Assembly: GCF_037975245.1 (NCBI RefSeq) | Contig: NC_092561.1 | Coordinates: 17,491,001-17,555,000 of the forward strand | Source: Apostichopus japonicus | Taxonomy: Eukaryota; Echinodermata; Holothuroidea; Aspidochirotida; Stichopodidae | Direction of reading: 5' to 3' | Length of the DNA: 64,000 bases | Part shown: piece by piece, positions 45,901-58,174 of the stretch | How the letters are laid out: each line of letters starts with the position of its first letter | Position numbering within the stretch: the stretch's first letter is position 1 | The notes under the pieces: generated by a model | What the model was told of the DNA's origin: nothing | Database searches by the model: none | Seen by the model: the letters and a program-made list of their open reading frames with translations, nothing else | Position numbers and translations under genes: made by a program

Positions 45901-48900
45901 CACACACTAGAGTAGTGTAACTGGTTCACATATACAGTGTATCGCTCTCTCCAAATCATAGCAGAAAAAAAAAATGCATGAGAATTCACTGAATACCTTT
46001 ATTGGTATTATGTCTTTAATATGAAATTCATTATTCCTTGCCTGAGATGAAAGGGAAGTCATTTTTTGGGAGGAAAACAAAGATTTTCCGAAGGAAGAAT
46101 TTTCTGTGATACCTACATAATCTGTTTCTTGAAGAGTAAATTTGGAAATTCAAAATGGACTAATTAACTGACTGCCTCTTTCCTTCAAATTGAAATTGTT
46201 GAGCTCTACCTAGCTCTCCCCTCCCCTCCCCCGGTTCTAGAGTAAGGATAGCCAAACATGCTCTATAACCACACAAAGTAAGCAATCTAAGAATCAGTGC
46301 AGTAATGATATAAAAGCAGTCTGGAGCAGGTAGTTTTAAACATTAGGTCAATGACATATTAACTGATAGCCAAGTCTGCTCTATAAACCGGTCTAGAGCA
46401 GTGAGTTTAAAACATTAGGTCAATGCTACTGTAACTGATAGATAAGTCTGCTCTATAAACCAGCCCAGAGCAGTTTGTTTTAAATGTTAGGTCAATGACA
46501 TTTTAACTAATAGACAAGTCTGCTCTATAAACCAGTCTAGAGCAGTTTATAGTTTAAAATGTTTAATATTTAATATCAAAGCCACGCCTGCTCTTCAAAG
46601 TGCACATATTCTAAAACAACGTGGCACTGAAACATGAACTATCATCAAAGACCACATCTGCTCTATAAAACAATATACAGAACTCATCATCAATACATTA
46701 TCTAATAATTATCTAATTAGCAACTAGTCGTTAATGACCTATCACCATGGATCACACAAATAACTGAATATCTCTCCTGAATGCATGAATGCTTATAATG
46801 TATAGGCTCTCTGTGTATACAGAAGGCATGTCAAGCGTCTGATAACAAAACAAAATGTGATGTTTACGTAAAACATATTTGACTTGACACCATTAACCAC
46901 TACACAAGGTTTACCCAGTAGTGTATATGTACAGAGAGTAGGTCTGTTGGTTATTATTCAATAATAAACAGACCAAAGTACACACGGACACGACGTGACA
47001 TACGGCTAGATCAACGTCGGGAACGGCCCGACTTTGATGAATCCAGACGGAAAAAAAAAGAAAACATACAATTTAGTCAACCTAAATACTACACAATCGA
47101 CACATGGATATGCAAATATGTTTACTTTGGAAGAATGAAACAGATCAAATAAATTTATGGGCGAGACCTCTGTTACAAGCCCAGAGGTTTTTTTTTTTTT
47201 CTGTCACTCACGATTAATTTCTATAATCTTCCTTGGGGAAATTTATTTGATGTTTTTAAAATTTATCCGATGGACGTTATCCATTTACTAATGTAATTTT
47301 GAAAGGAACAAAAACAAATTTCTTAGGTCTCTGCACGGATTTCGAATCCTGCTATTTTCAAACGGATCAAATTTTATGTTCCGTTTTTATTATATTTGGA
47401 AACATTTGCAAGCTTTTATGCTTATTTTCATCCTTCCAGATGCTATATTTGGTGTACTATTGTAAATAACAAAACATAAGTTTCTCTTATTTCATTTCAT
47501 GATCCAGTCTGCTGCCACCACCACCAACATCAGATTTAGTAAATTCAGAGTAAAGGTCACCAGTTAATATTATGTTCCATTTCTTCTTGTGTGTAATCTA
47601 CAGACGGTTTTCAACCAGTTTTCAAAATGAGTAATAATTTAATTAGCTGGCTGCATTAGGATATGGCAGTGGTATGTCTCCTCACTGATTTACACAATAT
47701 GTCTCCTAACTGATTTACACAATATATGGTAGTGGTATGTCTCCTAACTGATTTACACAATTATAGCCAGAGCCAAGTCGGGTTATACGCAGACTACTTT
47801 CCTTTCCAGCCCGCTATTAAGCAAGAACAGCTGGCCTTGAGAAACGTTATCCTGGTAAATGTATTAAATGTCAGAGAAGAATGTTTTCGTTACATTGCTT
47901 GGACATATTCTACCTGGCAATCCGATGACTGTGCAATCGTTGTCTAAACTAGCTCTGTGTCGTAATTCGATGCACAGACTACCTTCCCTATTACAGGGTC
48001 TGGCAAACGTGTGTTTGAGTATTAACTTTCATTTACATACAAAGCCAATTAGATGACAGCTAATTAGCAGGACATCTAAGAAGGTGGTTTACTATCGACG
48101 AGAACTTTACGACGACAACAGACGATGACTGATGGGTATAGAAGTCGTGGAAAACAACAAATTTGATTATGCGCAGAATTTTTTTAACAGACTCTTGATG
48201 TTTTCCATTCAACTTGTGAAACTGGCTTTTGAATTCTTTTCATTTTTCTTTGGGGGAGGGGGAGGGGGGAGGGGACTAACATGGTGTTCCCTTCAAGCAG
48301 TGAGGTGTATTTCAAAACTTAGGTTGATGTTACAGTAACTTCTTCAGCATGGCCTAGGGGCGGGGGAGGGGCCTAGGGGCGGGGGAGGGGGCCTAGGTGT
48401 GGGGAAGGGGGCCTAGGTTTAGCAACAAGAGAGACAGGGGCTCTCACAGGCCACCCTCATGAGCTTTTGTTGTTTGAGTGGTTCAGAAACACATAAGTAT
48501 CAAACATTCTTCCAGTTATGACATCACAGTACATACTCAGTCTCTTCTTTGGTTCTTTAAGATGTTCTGTAAGTCTGTAAGTTCTGTAAGTTAGTGTCCT
48601 GGCTCCAAATTTGAGCATGTTTCAAGAATTTCAAAACTATCTTTTTCTACCAAAGGTGTCTGACACACTAAATTGCTGACTGTTCGTATAAAACAATATC
48701 TTGGTTAGATAAATATGCTTCGAGATTATAGCCATACAAACTGCATCTTATTTTTTAATTTATTTTATAACTTTGAACACCTTTGAATTATTTGACTGCC
48801 TTGCAAATTTGATGGTAACACTGATGTCCAAGCTTCTAAACAAGGAAAAACAAAGCCAATGGCCCAATCTGTAAATAATGGAGATGTTTGCGATAAACCG

Positions 48901-51900
48901 ACTCCTATGAGATACAAAAATAAAAATAATGATAATAAAGTCTACAAATTCTCACCTTCCGTCTGCTTATTGTGCTGTGGCTGCTGTTGGCTCTGCTGGT
49001 TGGCTCCAAACATTCCAAAGCCATTGTGAAAGGCAGCTGCAAGTAGGGAGAAGTTAACTTTGATCAACATACAAAGGAGATAACAATGACTCTCATTGTT
49101 ATTAAACGATGAGAAATGAAAAGCCATCAACGTGTAGGATGTTCTCGTAGAGATAGTATAGAGAGAAAAGGGGTGACGAGATTTTTAACGACACCGATAA
49201 ATTCCCACACAGGATACGAATAGTTACGCTAGGGAGAACTTTCATTTCATCAACGCACACATATATAAATTTTCCAACATCGGAGAGAAAAGCAATAAAA
49301 AGGGGGGGTTATTTTGGCAGGTATTTTTTGACTTCCTGCCGAGCAGACCATGCAATGAAACTGTGTCACTAACTATAACACCTCCATATGACTAGGTAAA
49401 TGATTAATACACACACAATGATATATCAAAGTTATAGAATAATTCCATGGATTTGGTTCGCTAATAATTAAATTCATTTTTTTTGGGGGGGGGGGTTAGT
49501 TTTATTCTAAACTACGACCAGGTTTATACGACACATTATTGGGTAATATAAAAGTGTATTTATTCAGCTGAGCTCATGTAGGGTGAGTTTACATGGTACT
49601 GTAAACAAGCATCGGTTATCTCATGCAAATTCCTAGATGAACGAAAAATATGTCAAATGATCACAATTTTCAAGAATCGAATATACTCTTGAGGGGGGGG
49701 GGGAAATCACAAAAAAATTAATTAATGAAGAAAACAATTAATCAAACTACAAATGATTTTCTCGTAAAAATGTGTGTTAGTTCATACAGCTCCAAAATGC
49801 TACATATCAATGCATTCGTTAGAAAAACGAGGAAAAAAATGGTAAAAAAATACCAAAAATATAACTAGTCTGACAGTTTCAAATGCTAAATGACTAATAC
49901 AGATAAGCAAGTCTTTGAAACCACTTCTAAAAGTTGGCTGGCTACCACTCTTGACAAAAAAACAAATGATTAGTTGTGCCACTCTGCAAGAATACCATTC
50001 AACCCTGCTTTAGTCATTACCGTACATCGGGGGACACAAATGTCCTCAGACGATCTAACAGACGAAAAACACACACGCAAACAAGATATTACAAACAACT
50101 AAAAATAATAACATATCTCCCATAAAGACCTTAGTCTGGACCAAACTATCTTTGCTTTTAGTTTCTTTTGGACACTTATTATCTTCCTCATAAAAGTTTA
50201 ATTTCCAAGAAATTTTCCTGTTTATTATTATTATTTTCTTTTTACTATCTCAGAGGACATAATTCTTTCATTTTTTTTTCATTCGACATAAAAAAGGCAA
50301 TTTCCTTTCTTGATTTTTCTACACCAGGCCTACCAAGTTGCATTTCAATATATGGAATTTTTTCTGACTTAACAAAAACTGGTTGCTCTTACGCAAAACT
50401 TTTTGCAATGTATTGTGCAACTCCTAGCTTCCATCATATGGCCTTTCGAGATACTCGAAATGCAATTACTTTGTTTCACAAGCTGGCATGAATTCAACAC
50501 AGGGATTTTCTCATCTTTACTTGACATAGCCACATAAGCTAGGTTGCAACATTACTTCTCAGAGGTATTTAATGGCACACAGCTATTACGTAAAGGTAGA
50601 ATTTCTGCCACAAGAACTCGTCCTTGTAAAATGCATGTCCACATTAACGTATCAGCCTTGCTTTGAAGGTATCGATATATTACTCCTGTCACTAATACAT
50701 GCAAAAGCACATCTCTAACCACGTAACATGGGAATGACATCACACAAGTGGGAATGACGTCACACACGTGGGAATGACGTTACACACTTGGGAATAACGT
50801 CACGCACGATAGCGATATAAGACAAAAAGGTTTTTGGCAGAAATACTTTGCAACAGTTTTTGTAATTTTCCCATATTGCTCGAAAGACATGGTAACCTGG
50901 GTGTGGGGCTATTATTTTGGTTATACTGTTTGTTTGTCTAAATTTGTTCTTTTATTATTTATTTGTTTTTAGACAGGGTCACAAGAGGACGACTGGAGAC
51001 ACAGAATAAGTGAAAGAGTGAGAGAGAGATAGCACGTCAAATGAAATCAGGTGGAAGAGGAATGAGATCATCCCTCCACGACGACGAAAAAAAAATCAAA
51101 ATAAAACAATAAAATAAAACAAAAGTTACTATGAACACAACAACAGGATGGGTTAAATCAAAAACACAAAAGTAAAACCAATTTTGAACGACACACTTCA
51201 AAAAAAAAAAGAAAAAAAAAAGGGGGGATAAGAACGTAAAAGCAGAGACGAAGTTAGACGCCAACTGAAAGCAAGGTCTGAGTGGCATTCACCGATTAAT
51301 GCTTTTAGCTTGAGAATTTATCTTTTCTTGTTTTTTTGCTTTGAGTCTCGGGGTTCGAAGAACAAAAGAGGATGTTGTATCGTTAGTCGGAAGGATTGTT
51401 CTAGTAACCATGGAAACCCACTCCCGACCCGGCCTGACAAACACATCCATCCTCCTTAAAATGAAGCACTCCAGTTTAATAAAATATTCATTCTGGTGTA
51501 TATATCAGTTATGAATAAAAGTCTCAAAAGTCTGCATAATCAAATCCTATATTAGCAAAATAAACCTTTCTGAGATTTACAATAACAGATCTGGGAAAGA
51601 TAAAAAAAAGTGTCCCTAACGTCCCCTAAAATGACAGAAAAAAAATAGGGAGAAAAAAAAGCAGTGGACACAATGCCCAAATGAGAGAAAGAAAGATAAA
51701 AAAAAAATAAAAAAAATTTACGTAGATTGTCACAAAAGAAATGTCGCCCTCATTATGATCATCAACACTCATCAACTATTTGTTTCATCTGTCCATTGAG
51801 CACCTTCCCCCTCCCCTAACCATCCCCCTCCCCCCTACTTCCCTTCCCCTAACCACCCCCTCCTCCCTACTTACCCTCCCCTATCCATCCCCTCCTCAAT

Positions 51901-54900
51901 ATTTCTTTAACTACAATTGACCCCAATATATTCTTTTTCGGTACCAAACACTGTCAAAAATAATGATTACAAATATAGTAAAAATGTGTAAAAAAAGAAA
52001 AAAAAGACATATATAATGTTTTGTGACCAAATGTAATGGATTTCTCATACTTGGTCACATCAGCAAGTCCTAAAGATGCCCTATTTCTCTCACTTTTCAA
52101 GATGGTCGTTTGGGATTTCCTTCAACCCCCCCCCCAACCCCCCAAAAAATGAAAAAAAAGGGGAAAAAAGGAAAAATTGTAAAAAAAAAAAGAAGAAAAA
52201 AAAAGTATATTTCTTTTCTTAATCTTCTCCATTTCTGAAAATGAGATTAAATTGCTTTCATTTTGTTTTTTTAATAATATAAAGTGACTTGTGGGGAGTG
52301 CAACGCACCTACGTATTGCTGAATGCCTGAATAGGCCTGGCTCAAAGTATTAAGGTCGCACTCCGGCCTTTTTGTGGAGTTTGCGTTGTTGCCTATACCA
52401 CCTGGCGTCGTGATGTTATTCGTACCTTCGAAAGATGACAGCAAGTAGGCGATTGGTTAAAAAGGAGGAACAAAAATAGAATCAAAGTGGAATGCTATCA
52501 CAAATATGCACGCACAGATCGGTAAAAGCAACTGACATACATACACACAGACACACAATAGGTAGTACGTTAAATTGACTAAACACCTAAATTAGAATTT
52601 ACTGGATACGACACACACACACATACTCGCATCCTCCAACCCCTCCCCCCTCCTTCTCTGACCCCACCTCTCAGGTCCCTTACCCCTCCATTGGAACATA
52701 CAATTTTTCCAAACTGCTAAGCAGTAGAAAACATAGCCACTGGCATATTGCCCATCCGTAAAATACCAATTTCAAAATTTTGGCTAATTTTTGCTCATTA
52801 CTTCTTTTTTTTTTTGTCGGTAATTTTTCCTTCATGTGTTTGAAATTAAATGCTCAGCCTCCTTGCTTTCAGGATAATAAACTGAAACAAAAGAGTGTTT
52901 AAAAAAAACAGATAGAAAGGAAATAAAAAAACATAAAAAATAAAATTTTTTGAGCACAAACACATCACTTGATTGGTATGTCTATCCAAAGGTGCACATC
53001 ACACAGTGCGGGGGGTGTGGACATACCATGCCGACATAAACTTCTCAATTTACCAGGTCGGGGAAGAATTTCGGAAACGGTGAACTGAGGCTAATGTTCC
53101 GAACACGGTCGGTTAGCTGAAGGCTTCATCAAACAATCGAAAGACATTTTATTCGAGACAAGGGACATGTATATTAATGAGATAGCATTTTGAAAGTACT
53201 GGGCAATGTCTGTGAACTTGAGATAATTGTGGGGAACGTTAGCATGTAAAAAAATCATCAAAATAGTTATTTAACATTTTAGTTTATCAAAGGTATTTTT
53301 TATTAGAGTAAGGTTTTCAAGTTTCTTCCACTTTTCAATATTCAGACATTTTGTATCTCTCAAAGACAAGCAAGAATTATCAGGACTGGAATTAGTCCAT
53401 ATTTGCAGGTATTACTAATTTGGCCTGGGAAAAGATAACATTTGATAAGCAAACTTTGCTGGTATTGGCCATCTGATAAGGGTTGGACAAAGAGGATGGT
53501 GGAACCTTCATAATTTTGGTTGGAGTCATGGGGGGGGGAGGGGGTAAACAAGATTGATTTATGTAGGCATGGTACTTAAAATGTGAAGTAAAACAAGACG
53601 AAAATATAAAAGGCACTCCAAATATTGTGATAAAACAGCAACAAAATATAAAGGCCAGCAACCATCAAATATAGCAGCTGCCCTCTAACATCAACAGCTA
53701 TGGAAACATGCATGAATTGTATGATTAGCAAACAGCCAGAAGATAACATTAACATATGTGTATCAAGTATAAGCAACACTTAATATCAAGTTAATAATAA
53801 TAATAATGTGAACAGTTTATATCGAGTATGAACACAACATCAACTAACTATGACAGATGCGAAAATTATTTATCGAGTAGACTCGACTCTTAAGGAACTT
53901 AATATTTGGAACAGGATATATCAAGTTTGACCTTGACATCATGTATCGAGCAAGAGAGATGTGAACAGTCTGTATCAAGTATGACTAACTGTAATAAAAA
54001 TATGATGAGTATTCAAGTAGCACTTGCACTTAGCAACTCAATACTGGATTGGAATAGCATGTATCAAGTAAGACAGATGAAAATAGTCTGTATCAAGTAT
54101 ACAACTGACTTATCAAGTTTCTCAGGAAGATATGAACATGTATCAAGTATTGTACACGACTGTTTGTGAACAGAGCTTGTATGTAACAAGTATACTGTAG
54201 TCTTTACTAACCACAACACCCAAACCTATTTCAAGTATATGATGCTCTAATAGAAATATAACATTTAAGTTCAGAGAAGGAAACATGTACACCTAAACAG
54301 TGAGTGTTATAAGTATGTATCGAGTCCTCATAATATGAAGTATGCGGCAGTGGGTGTACTACGTATTTTAAGTAGAAAGTGACCATGTGTGGATAACCAA
54401 GTGTGGTATCAAGTGTGGTAAATCAAGTATATCAAGTGGAAATTCAAGTGTGGTATCAAGTGTGCTAAATCAAGTATATCAAGTGTTGCTTATCAAGTTT
54501 GCACCATAGGGATATACGTAGGTGAACGTTACACAGAATGTGCGTATCAAGTTCCCTTTGAGTCTCTAGCCACATGGCATGTATCAAGTCTGTATCAAGT
54601 GACTGCAAGATACTATTTTATGGTGGGTTTTGTACTTTTGCTTTTCCTTCAGAATATGAAGTGTTATCCGTATGGAAACCTTGTCTGTAGGCAAAGGACA
54701 ATGTAGGAATTGGATGGGAAAGATAACAGACTAAGATAGATTAGAATTAAAGAAATGAGTGTGTGTGGGGGGGGGGAGGGGGGTAAGGTAGGTGAGGTGT
54801 GGGGGGTAGGTAGGTGAGAAAATGGTCGATTGGTAAGGTACATCCATCTCGATTCATAACCAACTTGGGTTACAAAAAGGAATCACATCAGGAAAGAAGG

Positions 54901-57900
54901 TGGGTAAGAGCGGGTAAATGGTTAACCTCTGGGATAGACACACAGGAAGAAGAGTACAGTAGTCTATAGGGTAAAGTGGCTACAAGAAGCAGGTGGAACG
55001 GTAACCAATGGGGTAGATGAGTAGGAAGAGAAATAACCTATGGGATAGATCAGCAGGTGAATGGGTGACCTAGTGAGGAGGAAAGCAGGTACATGGGTTA
55101 CCTATGATTGAGGGAATCAGGTAAATGGGTAACCTTGTGAGGAGGGAATCAGGTATATGGGTAACCTTGTAAGGAGGAAATCAGGTACATGGGTAACCTT
55201 GTAAGGAGGAAATCAGGTACATGGGTAACCTTGTAAGGAGGGAATCAGGTATATGGGTTACCTTATAAAGAGGAAATCAGGTACATGGGTAACCTTGTAA
55301 GGAGGAAATCAGGTACATGGGTAACCTTGTAAGGAGGGAATCAGGTACATGGGTAACCTTGTAAGGAGGGAATCAGGTAAATGGTAACCTTATAACCGGA
55401 GGAAATCAGGTATATGGGTAACCTTGTAAGGAGGAAATCAGGTATATAGGTAACCTTGTAAGGAGGAAATCAGGTATATGGGTAACCGAATAAGGAGGAA
55501 ATCAGGTATATGGGTAACCTTGTAAGGAGGGAATCAGGTATATGGGTAACCTTTGAGGGAGGGAATCAGGTATATGGGTTACCTTATAAAGAGGAAATCA
55601 GGTACATGGGTAACCTTGTAAGGAGGGAATCAGGTATATGGGTAACCTTTGAGGGGGGAGGGAATCAGGTATATGGGTTACCTTATAAAGAGGAAATCAG
55701 GTACATGGGTAACCTTGTAAGGAGGGAATCAGGTATATGGGTAACCTTTGAGGGGGGAGGGAATCAGGTATATGGGTTACCTTATAAAGAGGAAATCAGG
55801 TACATGGGTAACCTTGTAAGGAGGAAATCAGGTACATGGGTAACCTTGTAAGGAGGGAATCAGGTATATGGATTACCTTATAACCGGAGGAAATCAGGTA
55901 TATGGGTAACCTAGTAAGGAGGAAATCAGGTACATGGGTAACCTAGTAAGGAGGGAATCAGGTACATGGGTAACCTAGTAAGGAGGGAATCAGGTATATG
56001 GGTAACCTTGTAAGGAGGGAATCAGGTATATGGGTAACCTTGTAAGGAGGGAATCAGGTATATGGGTAACCTTGTAAGGAGGGAATCAGGTATATGGGTT
56101 ACCTTATAAAGAGGAAATCAGGTATATGGGTAACCTAGTAAGGAGGAAATCAGGTACATGGGTAACCTTGTAAGGAGGGAATCAGGTATATGGGTTACCT
56201 ATGAGGGAGGGAATCAGGTATATGGGTAACCTAGTAAGGAGGAAATCAGGTATATGGGTAACCTATAGGGGTATAGAAGTAGGAAGAAATAAAGAAAAGA
56301 TTTATGGGTAACATTTGGGGTAGAGAAGCAGGTAGACTGAAGACTGTTACGGAAGTATAAAGCTGTCCGCAGAAAAAACAATGACAGTTTTTGGAAGGAT
56401 AATTTCACCGTGCCTCTTGACAGAAACTTCCAAAACTTCTACTACATGCTCATAAACTGCCCATTTTTGATAGGAAATGGATCTTATTTTAATAAAGAGG
56501 AGTATGTGTAAAAAATAAAGCTTTTACAAAGCTCTGGTGAAATTAGTTTTGTATTTGAACAGGATGTACATGTTCTACCCTCCATTCTGCAATCATAGAA
56601 TGCTCAAAGTTGTTCCTCACATTCCAAACTTTCACATCTATTTGATAAAAGTGTTAGAACGATTAATTCTATTCTCTGATAAATTGCGATGGCGATCGAA
56701 CCTGGGGAACGTTGGGCTTCCTTTTAGCATTTTTTTCGTTCGTGAATGACTACCGAGGCTTCCCATAACTTTGAACAAACCCAGGTGTCGGTTTTGTCGA
56801 AATACAGATCGCAAGAATAAATTGCTCGGACCAACACCCCCTCGGTGCCTTCGTGATTAACAGCAAACACTTCAACAAGATTGACGATGTGTTTTGATAA
56901 GTAACGACAGTGTTCCATTTGCTTAAGTAAGAGCATTCGAAAACTAATATTTACACCCGTGTTCAGTCTTTTACGTTCGGTTTACCGTGACTAACGGTTT
57001 GGGAAAAACGGGCCGAGCAAACCCAGCTGTTTGGGAGGGAAGCAAAAATTGCTGACATAATCTGCTAATTTATCATATTGAAAAATAGGTCATGAATTAA
57101 AACAAAACAAAAGGGAATTTATGAACAAAATTGATTAATAATATTTAAAGGCACCTGGTGGCAAGTTATTGTAAATATTTGGAAACAATTTATACGGTTC
57201 AATTTTGACGGATTAAAACAAATAGCTTCATGTAAAACTTTGTGCTGGTAGGAAGTCTAAATTGATTAATTTTTTGTATTTTCTCTTTCGTAAATGTTGG
57301 TGACCATGTACAAGGACGGAAAAGAATTGTCATTTTTAACAGATCTTTATGAGGGAACATCCTTATAGCCTATACCTGATTATTGTATACAACCGTTGTT
57401 ATTGAACCCAGAGAATTGGATCGCTAGAGATATGTCTGTATTTATACTGCAACAGCCAGGAACAGCTGGGGGACTGTTAAGGGTCAGGAATGAGGAGACA
57501 GATTGATCAATAGGAATGAGGTGATAGGATGGGGCATGGAGGGAGGGAAAGAAAGAGAGGAATGTGATCAAATTAATATGATCAGGAAGAAACAGAGACT
57601 AGAAACCAGTAACAAAATCTACATTCTCAAAATAAGTGAATGAGAATTAGGAATATTTGTCTTGAAACTGAAGTTGCAGTGATGGTCTGCTTAAAACATG
57701 AACTTGGACAATCCACTTGTGAGCTAGGGTCTACAGATGCGAGCCTTTGTGTCTGAATCGATAATGTAATGTATTTTATTTTGGTTTTATAATGTTTAAG
57801 CTAATCATACCATCTTGTCATGATATCGTTGCAGTCACTTGAACCCCTGGGATGGATAGTTGTAAACCTGCGGGCTGTTTAATGTATCAGTAATTGTGTT

Positions 57901-58174
57901 TGGGTCAATTGATTGGTTGATTTAGTTGATTGATATGTCTAACACCAACTGATAACACTTTTGTCATTGACCTGTCTTGTATGAGATATCCTTGTAGTCC
58001 CTGTGTGGACCGAATCATTGTAGATGTGAAATAGGCTATGAAATGTGACTAATCCATCGATTGATTGATTGGTGTATTCAACATTGACTGATACCCTGTA
58101 TTTTATATTGCAGCACCAACCTGTCATGCCAGGGAATCCCTGCAGTCCCCCTGCGCTGGGCTGGGTAGGTGTAC
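43667..58174 (-). CDS. CELF: CELF/Bruno-type RNA-binding protein, last five coding exons
   Basis: Exons in coding order: 58174-58121, 52425-52309, 49036-48956, 45262-45119, 43788-43667. All junctions are GT-AG and phase 1, giving 171 aa plus stop. The first 84 or so residues are linker: [11 protein letters not shown], then [14 protein letters not shown], then a Gln-rich QQSQQQPQ stretch. RRM3 follows: [12 protein letters not shown] with RNP2 (LFIYHL), [16 protein letters not shown] and RNP1 (KCFGFVSF), [16 protein letters not shown], ending KDKPY. This matches the CELF family (CUGBP/ETR-3, Drosophila Bruno), which binds U/G-rich RNA to control splicing, decay and translation. TNLSKCFG and [10 protein letters not shown] favour the CELF1/2 group, while GPEGC recalls CELF3-6, so no number is given. 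RRM1 and RRM2 are outside the window. Confidence 0.93.
44518..44660 (+). repeat. 20-bp minisatellite
   Basis: About seven units of GCAGACTGCATTAGAGGGCA in the last CELF intron. Confidence 0.9.
45119..45262 (-). CDS. CELF: CELF-like exon (first half of RRM3)
   Basis: From acceptor CATCCTCAG to donor TTCG|GTAAGT. Encodes (G)[17 protein letters not shown] through NLSKCF. Contains RNP2; RNP1 is split over the next intron, as is usual for this family. Confidence 0.94.
45440..45902. repeat. AT microsatellites on both sides of a long hairpin
   Basis: TATATA/TCTATA runs at 45440-45550 and 45781-45902. In between lie the inverted repeat at 45551-45706 and a 60-bp unique piece (CGCTCTGTCCACCGGACATA and on). 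Apparent Ile/Tyr-rich ORFs here are repeat artefacts. Confidence 0.88.
45551..45706. repeat. 69-bp inverted repeat (long hairpin)
   Basis: Arms 45551-45619 and 45638-45706 pair at 67 of 69 positions, with an 18-base spacer. The outer ends read GTTGAGACTAGTGGAACACT. It could fold into a long stem in RNA or a cruciform in DNA. Probably a foldback-type element. Confidence 0.85.
46319..46606. repeat. 72-bp tandem repeat
   Basis: Four units, each with CTAGAGCAGT, TTAGGTCAATG and AAGTCTGCTCTATAAACCAG. The last unit is diverged. Confidence 0.8.
48350..48420 (+). repeat. Short G-rich repeat
   Basis: Four copies of GGCCTAGGGGCGGGGGAGGG in intron DNA; each contains the palindrome CCTAGG. Confidence 0.85.
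48956..49036 (-). CDS. CELF: CELF-like linker exon, Gln-rich
   Basis: 81 nt, acceptor CTACTTGCAG, donor GAAG|GTGAGA. Encodes (A)[18 protein letters not shown] through KQTE. Low-complexity linker just before RRM3. Phase 1 on both sides, so it could be skipped without changing frame. Confidence 0.85.
50729..50809. repeat. 20-bp array of CRE and E-box motifs
   Basis: Four units of GGGAATGACGTCACACACGT with variants. Contains TGACGTCA (full cAMP-response element) and CACGTG (E-box). It lies in a CELF intron. Confidence 0.75.
52309..52425 (-). CDS. CELF: CELF-like linker exon
   Basis: 117 nt, 38 whole codons, from acceptor TTTCGAAG to donor GTAG|GTGCGT. Encodes [13 protein letters not shown] through [12 protein letters not shown]. 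The [10 protein letters not shown] block matches the CELF linker. A donor five bases earlier (TAC|GTAGGT) exists but would break the phase. Confidence 0.88.
53760..54605. repeat. Cluster of about 28 GTATCAAGT motifs
   Basis: GTATCAAGT and near variants (GTATCGAGT, AATCAAGT, ATTCAAGT) recur with uneven spacing, closest together at 54400-54500. The core TCAAGT resembles the NK2-class homeodomain site TCAAGTG. Lies in the CELF intron between 52425 and 58121. Confidence 0.8.
55050..56275 (+). repeat. 32-bp minisatellite
   Basis: Nearly 40 units of AATCAGGTATATGGGTAACC plus TTGTAAGGAGGG, with length variants that add GAGGGG. Each holds GGTTACC or GGTAACC. A 113-codon frame at 55510 is a by-product. 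Confidence 0.93.
58121..58174 (-). CDS. CELF: CELF-like linker micro-exon
   Basis: 54 nt between acceptor TTTTGACAG and donor ACAG|GTTGGT. Encodes [17 protein letters not shown]. Gly/Pro-rich linker; phase 1 on both sides fits the next exon. The most 5' exon found in this window. Confidence 0.75.

Noticed and set aside
45390-45907. Ile/Tyr-rich frames
   Set aside because: Translations of TATA microsatellites.
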